DNA from: Promethearchaeota archaeon
GTDB lineage: Archaea; Asgardarchaeota; Lokiarchaeia; Sigynarchaeales; SOKP01
Reading direction: 5' to 3'
DNA length: 11,855 nucleotides
Assembly (NCBI GenBank): GCA_016839845.1
Contig: JAEOTL010000439.1
Location: 1-11,855 of the forward strand
Of the stretch, positions 5,835-11,855 are shown one piece after another. The number at the start of each line of letters is the position of its first letter. Within the stretch, counting starts at the first letter, position 1. Under the pieces are notes generated by a model. That model was given only the letters and a program-made list of their open reading frames with translations, was not told the origin of the DNA and did no database searches. The translations under genes and the position numbers were made by a program.

Positions 5835-8765
5835 CTATGGTAAGAAAATTTCGAGATGTTTAGTTGTTTTTCTTGTATTATCGAATTGATCTTTATAAGT
5901 TAGCTCTAGTCTAATTTCATCTGCTTTTGGATCAAATAAGTTCTTTTTTAGTTCTTTCTCTTTATCTACCTTCAACACATAATTAAATTTGAAAGCTTTT
6001 CCAGATTTCAACTCATTTAACTGAAGAAACTTTGGAAAACTTTCTTTCCTTTGAATGATAACATAGCTAGGGACCTTTAAAGATATTCGAAAATCCATAA
6101 AATTAAAATTTGAAGGATTAGTCAATTTGAAATTTAAATAAATCTCGCTTCCAATTGTTTTGATATTTTTAAAAAAGAGGATTTCTTTGGAATCAGTAAT
6201 ATCGGGTTTAATTTCTTCGAAGTGGAGTTTATCGTTCATAATTTTTGCATTGAGTTTATTTTTGTTTATGTATTTCAATGCCAAATCCTTAACCCTCCCT
6301 ACATCTAGATCAAGATATTCAGATAAGAGATCCAATTTAATTGGATTTATCATTTTTCTATAAAACTTTATTTGACTCAAATATAACTTCTCTTGGCTTT
6401 TTTGCACGAAATTTTTAAGCCGATTTATAAGTAAATCTTTTGATGTATTAAATTTATTAATATAGGGTCTAACATATAAATTAAATACGTTATTATCTTC
6501 TATTAATTTCTCCTTCCCTAGGATTCCTTCTATTTGGAGTTCGGTTTCTTCTAAAAAGTTTTGTATTTGAGTAGTATTTAATTCAATTAACTTTCTTCCA
6601 TCAGAAAAATCATTTGTTTCAATTAGGAAGTCTAACTTTGAGTTTAAATTTGCAAAGTTATCATTCAATTTTTTTACTCCCCCTATTCTCTCCGAAATAA
6701 TCGATTGGATGTGCCCTTGAAGAAGTTGAAATCTAAGTTCATTACTTATTCCATTGATCTCCTGATTGTCAAATGTTTCCCCACTTTGTTGGATTTGCAT
6801 CATATAATCAAGTAAATCATCTTTAATTGTTTTAAATTGCCTATCTAATTCACTTAAATATTCTTGAATTTCAACTTTTACAGTTACCCAAACAGTCAAT
6901 AAATCTTTAAAGATCTCATCAAATTCTACGTTGTTAACTAGAAGTTCTCTAATTTCTCCATCTAATTTAAACAATTTTTTTCTGAGTTGGGTAATATAAA
7001 CAAAGGTTTCATTTTCTTCATCACTTACATTCATTTCTAGGTGATTCTCTTTAAGGTAATCAAACTCAGCTTGTATTACACTGATCCGATCTCCTAATAA
7101 TTTGATTTCTTCTTGTAGGTTTAGCTCAAAATCTCTTTTCTTCTCTTCACAAATTTCGGTAATAAAACTTTTAATAATACTTAATTCATCAATGATTTGA
7201 ACCTTAGTATCCTCCCACTCCTCAATTAATTCAAATGCCAATCGCTTATATTCGAACTGGTTAATAAGATTGTCAAATTTTTTAATTTTCTTTAAGATCT
7301 TATCATATTTTCTATTTAGTTGAATTTCAGTGTCATCAAATTTAAAATTATCAATATACGAATTTAATTTTTCTCGAAATTCTGCAGGTATCTTTTGAAA
7401 TCTTTCAATTTCCTCTTGAAATAAGACCAACTCTTTGTTTATCTTATCAATTGCAGAATCGATATCCTTAAAGTTTGCCTTAATACTCTCCAAAGTGTAT
7501 AAAATTTCTTCTTTCACTTCAGGATCTTTTTCATTTCGTAGAATATTATTTAGTTCAATAGTAATCCATACAGCAATTTTATAATTTTTCAAAATGAAAC
7601 AAATTCGGTTTAATAGATTTACGGTTTGTTTTCTTTCACGCCAATATCGAGATTCAAGCTTATACAAGATTCTAGTTATCTCATTCTCTATTTCAATTTG
7701 ATATTCCTCGAATAGACGTTTAAATACAAGTGCTATTCCTTCCCGAACGTTTTCTGAGGGATTTTCTAATTCTTCAAACAAATAGGGGAATATTTCAATA
7801 ATGTTTTTTTGACATAGTTGAAAAATAGCATTAGTTAATGAATTTCTAAAGTAGGATGGGCCTGTTTCGAGCATAGAATGTATAAGATTGGCCCATATCT
7901 GGTCAAAATTATTTTCTGCTATATTCACTAATGCTTCAATTACTTTTAGTTGAATTCGGTAATCCTCTTCTCTTAATAGATTTATTAACTTAGGTATAAT
8001 CGAGATTATTTGCAATGCGGAGGATTTTTCTTTACCTATCTCTCCAAATAGCCATATTACTAATTCTTTTACTCTACTTTCTTCATTGTATAGAAGATTT
8101 AAAAGGACGTAGAATAATTTTTCTTTTGAAAGAAAATATGTGCCATGAACTTCAAGAAGTTCAGCAGCAGCTTTAGCTACATCATCATCTTCATCTCTTA
8201 GATTAATTATAACCATTGAGAGTAAGGGTTCTAAATTTTTTATTTTGGTGTAGTCTTGGTTCAGAATTCTTTGAATTGTTTTAATTACAGATAGTTTTAC
8301 TTTCCAGTCCCCGTCCATCAATTTTTCAGTGTATTCTTCTATGATTTCTTGTGTTTCTTCCAAATCAATATGGATTGTTAAAATTAAAGTACCAATAATT
8401 TTGACAGTAAATCTTCTTACAGCTGGATCTTGGTCGTATAAACGTCCTCTGATTTTACTGATTAGATCTATTAATAAATTTGGTCTAAATAGGCTGATTT
8501 GATATAGTATCTCAAGTGAAACTAATCTTATCCATGAATCAGCGTCATTTATAAATTCGTTAACATTCTTTACTGTTCTTTCCGCTATTGCTGGGGATTT
8601 ATCACAAATAAGGTTTAAAAGGTTAAGACATCGATATATTAGATCTTTATCGAGATGATTTTGATATTCCTCAATGATTTTGAATAATTCTTCAGCTGCT
8701 TTTTCATTATAACCATTTAATATCAAGCGTTCAATTTTTTCAGTATCCAGAGCGAGAGATGTCAA
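5835..8765 (-). CDS. Large HEAT-repeat / coiled-coil / winged-helix protein with C-terminal beta domain
   Basis: A 976-residue protein I cannot name. Residues about 60-420 contain about ten HEAT-type repeats, each with a short acidic or turn segment before a second helix (for example D-Q-D-P-A-V-R-R and D-E-D-D-D-V-A-K). Residues about 430-790 are long, charged helices, probably coiled coil. Residues about 800-850 look like a winged helix of PCI type (K-L-D-L-L-S-E-Y-L-D-L-D-V, then K-L-N-A-K-I). Residues about 855-976 are strand-rich, with N-P-S-N-F and a Y-K-D-Q-F-D-N turn, resembling an Ig-like or appendage-type beta-sandwich. No signal peptide or membrane segment is present. The start is TTG 8765: no ATG lies between it and an upstream in-frame stop. 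There is no Shine-Dalgarno site, and an A/T-rich TATA-like stretch lies about 23 nt upstream, so a leaderless message is plausible. A scaffold or trafficking role is only inferred from architecture. Confidence 0.8.
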   Translation of the reverse strand: MTSLALDTEKIERLILNGYNEKAAEELFKIIEEYQNHLDKDLIYRCLNLLNLICDKSPAIAERTVKNVNEFINDADSWIRLVSLEILYQISLFRPNLLIDLISKIRGRLYDQDPAVRRFTVKIIGTLILTIHIDLEETQEIIEEYTEKLMDGDWKVKLSVIKTIQRILNQDYTKIKNLEPLLSMVIINLRDEDDDVAKAAAELLEVHGTYFLSKEKLFYVLLNLLYNEESRVKELVIWLFGEIGKEKSSALQIISIIPKLINLLREEDYRIQLKVIEALVNIAENNFDQIWANLIHSMLETGPSYFRNSLTNAIFQLCQKNIIEIFPYLFEELENPSENVREGIALVFKRLFEEYQIEIENEITRILYKLESRYWRERKQTVNLLNRICFILKNYKIAVWITIELNNILRNEKDPEVKEEILYTLESIKANFKDIDSAIDKINKELVLFQEEIERFQKIPAEFREKLNSYIDNFKFDDTEIQLNRKYDKILKKIKKFDNLINQFEYKRLAFELIEEWEDTKVQIIDELSIIKSFITEICEEKKRDFELNLQEEIKLLGDRISVIQAEFDYLKENHLEMNVSDEENETFVYITQLRKKLFKLDGEIRELLVNNVEFDEIFKDLLTVWVTVKVEIQEYLSELDRQFKTIKDDLLDYMMQIQQSGETFDNQEINGISNELRFQLLQGHIQSIISERIGGVKKLNDNFANLNSKLDFLIETNDFSDGRKLIELNTTQIQNFLEETELQIEGILGKEKLIEDNNVFNLYVRPYINKFNTSKDLLINRLKNFVQKSQEKLYLSQIKFYRKMINPIKLDLLSEYLDLDVGRVKDLALKYINKNKLNAKIMNDKLHFEEIKPDITDSKEILFFKNIKTIGSEIYLNFKLTNPSNFNFMDFRISLKVPSYVIIQRKESFPKFLQLNELKSGKAFKFNYVLKVDKEKELKKNLFDPKADEIRLELTYKDQFDNTRKTTKHLEIFLP

Positions 8766-8825
8766 TATTGTAGAGGGTGTTTTATTTTTAAGATAACATC
8801 AATTCAAAGATCCTTCTATAAAAAT

Positions 8826-8855
8826 TATCTTTCAACTAGTATAAATATCTTTCAA
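8826..8855. repeat. Direct repeat TATCTTTCAA, 20-nt period, upstream of the HEAT-repeat gene
   Basis: The 10-mer TATCTTTCAA occurs at 8826-8835 and again at 8846-8855, exactly two helical turns apart. The second copy also forms one arm of a 6-bp inverted repeat (TTTCAA, ACCG, TTGAAA) at 8850-8865. The pair lies about 60-90 nt upstream of the TTG start of the HEAT gene and just past the hydratase stop. It could be an operator for the HEAT gene; the hairpin could instead mark the 3' end of the hydratase transcript. Confidence 0.35.
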
Positions 8856-8924
8856 ACCGTTGAAAAAAAGAATATTTTTGTAAAATTCTGAAAATTTAAT
8901 AAAAAGTAAAAATATTAATTTTGA

Positions 8925-9473
8925 TTATTCAAAAAGTTCGATAACTGCTGTACCCGGAATAGCAATTCTTTCTCGATAAGTTAAAGTACCATTCTCAACT
9001 TCTTTGGTTTTTATTAATCCACGTGCTATGTCTTTTTCAGAAATATATCCTCTTTCACCCGCTTCAAATTGTTTCACGATTTTTCCATCAGTATCCTTAA
9101 TCTCGACATTTGTAAAGCTAGTTTGTTTAATATTAAATATTATTCTTTTGTCTTCGATCTTCTCGATAGTGGCCTCAGTTAAAAGAAGATCTCCAACCCT
9201 TACCATTCCTCTCATTTCTACAGTGAATTCAATTATATTACCGAATTTTCCATGTTCAAGAAAATCTTCAAAAAGCTTAGAAATAAAACCAAATGAGAAT
9301 AGTCCATGTGCAATAACTCCTTTTAATCCCGCAGCCTTTGCTACAGCATCGTTCACATGTATAGGATTCGTATCTCCAGAAGACTTAGCATATTGTTTTA
9401 ATAAATCTCTTGTAAGTCCATTAAATTCACTTTTTAGAACTTGTCCAACTTTTAAATCTGATATTTTGACCAT
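8925..9473 (-). CDS. MaoC-family hydratase/dehydratase, catalytic subunit
   Basis: A 182-residue hot-dog-fold protein of the MaoC (R-specific enoyl hydratase) family. The hydratase motif is complete: S-G-D34-T-N36-P37-I-H39, followed by A-A-G-L-K-G-V-I-A-H56-G. D34 and H39 are the expected catalytic pair. It would hydrate a trans-2-enoyl thioester or dehydrate the (R)-3-hydroxyacyl form; the carrier (CoA or ACP) is unknown. The start is ATG 9473. Its ribosome binding site GGAGGT is encoded within the last Gly-Gly codons of the upstream gene, and the gap between the two genes is only 4 nt. Tight coupling to a MaoC-N-like partner suggests a heterodimer like mycobacterial HadA-HadB. Length beyond the core is slightly long, with an extra 40-residue C-terminal part. 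Confidence 0.88.
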   Translation of the reverse strand: MVKISDLKVGQVLKSEFNGLTRDLLKQYAKSSGDTNPIHVNDAVAKAAGLKGVIAHGLFSFGFISKLFEDFLEHGKFGNIIEFTVEMRGMVRVGDLLLTEATIEKIEDKRIIFNIKQTSFTNVEIKDTDGKIVKQFEAGERGYISEKDIARGLIKTKEVENGTLTYRERIAIPGTAVIELFE

Positions 9474-9477
9474 TATA

Positions 9478-9981
9478 TTAATAACCTCCTTTTCTTATTC
9501 CTGCTGTAACTACCACATTACACACGGTTTCGTCATCTTGATTTTTAATGGTAGTTATTAATTCAGCAAATAGCATCATGTTTTCTTCAACTAACCAAAC
9601 TTTACCCCATTTCGCAGTTCCTGTTAATTTATCTCTGGGTTTTACATCTACACACCCTTCCCAATTATATTTGTTTCCCGCATGAAGTATCATTCTTGGA
9701 TCTTTAATAAGAGGGCGTTCTTCTCCATTTTTAGTTAATCTTACACCGGGAGCCAAGGTGTAGAGACTTTTTATAGTGTAAGCATTAGCATACGCATGGC
9801 AGGCTACGATACCCTCTTCTTCCGAGCCAACATATTTTGGGTCTTTTATACCAAAACATTTAGCGAAATTCACCAAATTTTTGTAACGTACATTAATTTT
9901 AGCGGTACCAGGTAAATCCGTTCCTGGAAGGTTTTCAATGAGAAATTCAGCATTATTCTTTATTTCTTCTATACTTGACAT
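9478..9981 (-). CDS. MaoC-like N-terminal-type dehydratase domain protein (non-catalytic partner)
   Basis: A 167-residue hot-dog-fold protein resembling the N-terminal dehydratase domain of FAS1/HadA-type enzymes. The region near residues 99-125 (L-H-A-G-N-K-Y-N-W, then V-K-P-R-D-K-L-T-G-T-A) matches the usual hot-dog helix and strand pattern of that family. It lacks the D-x-N-P-x-H catalytic motif, which its neighbour has. The pair therefore probably forms a heterodimer, with this subunit shaping the acyl pocket. ATG 9981 follows GGTGAT about 6 nt upstream. About 62 nt separate it from the MfnE-like gene upstream, so it may share a transcript with it, though the functions are not obviously linked. 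Confidence 0.78.
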   Translation of the reverse strand: MSSIEEIKNNAEFLIENLPGTDLPGTAKINVRYKNLVNFAKCFGIKDPKYVGSEEEGIVACHAYANAYTIKSLYTLAPGVRLTKNGEERPLIKDPRMILHAGNKYNWEGCVDVKPRDKLTGTAKWGKVWLVEENMMLFAELITTIKNQDDETVCNVVVTAGIRKGGY

Positions 9982-10043
9982 TTTATTATCACCATTATTT
10001 TAAATTGGTTTAATAATATTTCAGATTCATCATAATTAAAGCT

Positions 10044-10775
10044 TTAAATTGATTTAATAACGGTGCAAATTTTTTCTTCAGGAGATATTTTTTCATCGAA
10101 AAATTCAAGTATTCTTTGTTTCTTAGATGTCCCATTTAGAATCACGCACGGCATTTTGTATTTATCAATTAAATATAATACGTATGGATCCACTGGCCGT
10201 GATAAGGTTTTCAAGTGATTATTAACTCCCTCAAATTGCGAAATTTTACCAGATTGCCTCATAGTATTGAAATGTGAAGTGCTTATCTCTCTAATGACTT
10301 GGTTATTGTTGTTTAATATGCCATCAACCTCTTTAATTAAGATGCACGTGTTTATTCCTAGTCTCTTTGTTAAATATAAAGCTATAGAATCTGAGGTAAC
10401 TTCCCAACTATGAGGTAATTCATCCCTTTTCTTCAAAAATTGAAATGGTAAAAATAAACAAAAAGTTTTACTTTCTTTTTTTAATTTCCTTGAGCTTTCA
10501 ACGGGTTTAATGTGAAGGAATTGCTTAGATAGTTCAATTCCATTATAGTTCATGGAAAATATGCTCATCCAATGAGCGATATCTTCTGTAAAATTAAGTT
10601 CACTATATAACTTTCTGATAAAGTTAACAGGGGTTCCTCCTCCCGGAATTAAGACGATTTTTTGGATTTTATTTGTATTATACAGCTGTTCTAATTGAGA
10701 AATTACAGAGGATAAATTAGTATGATTCTCTAAAATACCTCCTCCAATCTTAAATAAAACAGATTTAGATTTCAT
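10044..10775 (-). CDS. mfnE: Amino acid kinase family protein, MfnE-like (methanofuran biosynthesis kinase)
   Basis: A 243-residue protein of the amino acid kinase (AAK) fold. Seen motifs are F-K-I-G-G-G-I at residues 8-14, V-L-I-P-G-G-G-T-P-V near 41-50, and V-T-S-D-S-I-A-L-Y-L-T-K-R-L-G in the middle, which match the nucleotide and phosphate loops of this fold. MfnE of methanogens phosphorylates aminomethylfuran-methyl phosphate to its diphosphate, which MfnF then couples to gamma-glutamyltyramine. The assignment rests on the AAK fold plus the adjacent MfnF-like gene 13 nt upstream. Related AAK proteins (uridylate, aspartate or isopentenyl phosphate kinases) are less likely in this context. 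The central region carries two basic segments not typical of small kinases of this type. Confidence 0.7.
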   Translation of the reverse strand: MKSKSVLFKIGGGILENHTNLSSVISQLEQLYNTNKIQKIVLIPGGGTPVNFIRKLYSELNFTEDIAHWMSIFSMNYNGIELSKQFLHIKPVESSRKLKKESKTFCLFLPFQFLKKRDELPHSWEVTSDSIALYLTKRLGINTCILIKEVDGILNNNNQVIREISTSHFNTMRQSGKISQFEGVNNHLKTLSRPVDPYVLYLIDKYKMPCVILNGTSKKQRILEFFDEKISPEEKICTVIKSI

Positions 10776-10788
10776 AATTTTATTATTT

Positions 10789-11855
10789 TCATTTTACCTG
10801 ATAATATAGTGCTCCCGCTACGGCAAAAGCAGATGAACTAATCCTATTAGGTATTTGGGTTATTTCCTCATAATTAGTGATATTTTTATATCCTAGATTT
10901 ACAAGGCTGTTTCTAATTAAAAAATCTGCTGCAACACCAGTTATAATAAATTTAGGATTTGTATCGAATTCATTGAATCTAGTTAAAAGATTGTCCATGA
11001 ACATTTCGATTTCCCTACAAATAATCATAATTTGTTTATCATAAATGAATTTTGCAATTTTTTTTAAATCTTCTTTTGATATACTCTCAATATCCATACA
11101 AATTATTCTAGAGAGTCGTGCATAGCAATCATCTAACGATTTTGAACGATTATCAGCAGTATAATTGATATACTCTGCACCCGAAATATTACCCAAAATT
11201 CGATGAACATCTGCAATCAGAGCAAATTTCTCAAAGGAAACTCGTATTGATTTTCCTAAGTAAGGAACATGATGGGTAATCGAAGGTATTGTTGCCCTTA
11301 AACCACCTGTATAGATTAATTCATGGTTCATCAATCTTTCGATGTCTGTTTTTCCACAAGATACTGGAAGTGAATTAAAAATTGGTATTAGGTCTACAGT
11401 TGTCGATCCTGCATCAATTAATATACAAATAGTTTCAAATCTTCCCAAAAATAGAGCGGTAGAAACCCAATTGGACGCAGAAATTGAGGAGTAATTATTT
11501 TGAGCCTCAGTAAAACTAATGAATTTATTACTTGTACTTATAAAACGTAGTTTTTGTCTATCAAATACCGCGTCAAGCGCGTTTAATATAGTATTTAATC
11601 CCTCTCTTTTTGTTTGAAAGGCATCTGAAAGCTCTGCAGTAATCGTTACAGCAATGAAATCAAGATTTATTAATAACGATGAGTTTTGTTCTGTCAGGTT
11701 CATGACCACTCTTTTCAGCATTTCTGGGATTTCTGGTATTGTTTTTTCCCAAAAAGGAAAGTATTCGATATACGATACACTTTCTTCGATTTTTTCATCC
11801 TGAAATTTTAGTACTGCTGCTTTTGTATTGGCACCTCCAATGTCCAGACCCAAAA
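10789..11855 (-). CDS. mfnF: MfnF-like protein of the ASKHA/hydantoinase-like fold (partial at window edge)
   Basis: The 5' part is cut by the window end; the visible 354 residues run from the first phosphate loop to the natural stop. G-L-D-I-G-G-A-N-T-K-A-A lies at the very start, and family members normally begin a few residues earlier, so the apparent TTG start at 11853 is probably internal. A second phosphate-type loop, L-I-D-A-G-S-T-T-V-D-L, lies in the first half. The C-terminal I-T-G-V-A-A-D-F-L motif is also typical of the actin-like ATPase fold. MfnF joins the furan diphosphate to gamma-glutamyltyramine in methanofuran synthesis. The neighbour downstream is an MfnE-like kinase, which supports the pathway. 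Methanofuran-type carriers serve the formyl step of the archaeal Wood-Ljungdahl or C1 pathway. Confidence 0.78.
   Translation of the reverse strand, partial: LGLDIGGANTKAAVLKFQDEKIEESVSYIEYFPFWEKTIPEIPEMLKRVVMNLTEQNSSLLINLDFIAVTITAELSDAFQTKREGLNTILNALDAVFDRQKLRFISTSNKFISFTEAQNNYSSISASNWVSTALFLGRFETICILIDAGSTTVDLIPIFNSLPVSCGKTDIERLMNHELIYTGGLRATIPSITHHVPYLGKSIRVSFEKFALIADVHRILGNISGAEYINYTADNRSKSLDDCYARLSRIICMDIESISKEDLKKIAKFIYDKQIMIICREIEMFMDNLLTRFNEFDTNPKFIITGVAADFLIRNSLVNLGYKNITNYEEITQIPNRISSSAFAVAGALYYQVK

Noticed and set aside
9004..9561. 185-residue plus-strand open frame across the hydratase genes
   Set aside because: It is antisense to two clear hot-dog-fold genes, has no ribosome binding site and shows no recognisable motif; it is a shadow frame.

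Overview
The window is AT-rich, tightly packed and prokaryotic in layout. The most likely source is an Asgard archaeon, probably Lokiarchaeota-like. This is inferred from two selenocysteine-containing SelD genes followed by SECIS elements with eukaryote-like core features, a MfnE/MfnF methanofuran biosynthesis pair, a large HEAT-repeat/coiled-coil/winged-helix protein, and a small zinc-ribbon protein with a TPR/MIT-like helical start. No tRNA, rRNA, insertion sequence or CRISPR array was seen.

Layout. 1-791: a plus-strand helical/zinc-ribbon protein. 788-2050: a minus-strand pair, an unrecognised 184-residue protein followed by a LmbE/PIG-L deacetylase. 2198-2983: a plus-strand CinA-like MoaB/MogA-fold protein. 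3043-5554: two tandem minus-strand selD genes, each with ribosome binding site, in-frame UGA codon, short intron and 3' SECIS element. 5835-8765: a 976-residue HEAT-repeat protein (minus). 8925-9981: two MaoC/hot-dog hydratase subunits (minus). 10044-11855: an amino-acid-kinase-family MfnE-like protein and a MfnF-like protein cut by the window edge (minus).

The main discovery is in selD. Each copy appears broken by a frameshift at the same place, after codon 141, but the shift differs (-1 in one copy, +1 in the other). In both, the disrupted segment folds into the bulge-helix-bulge (BHB) shape cut by the archaeal tRNA-splicing endonuclease: a 4-bp central helix, a 3-nt bulge on each strand, and an 8-bp inner hairpin with a 5-nt loop. 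Cutting at the canonical place in the bulges removes 29 nt from one copy and 28 nt from the other. Both joined mRNAs then read WPL|IGGEASGF, a SelD-like core sequence, in frame. The selD mRNAs therefore seem to need two unusual events: recoding of UGA at codon 18, and removal of a tiny BHB intron.

The two SECIS elements start 1 nt after the stop codons. They share an AUGA/GA core, a GAAA internal loop and a second hairpin with compensatory changes, all closed by a GAUG/CAUC helix. Both selD products should make selenophosphate, the selenium donor for Sec-tRNA synthesis, including for their own translation. The rest of the window is metabolic (C1 carrier synthesis, hydratases) or possibly cytoskeletal/trafficking-related (HEAT protein, zinc-ribbon protein).
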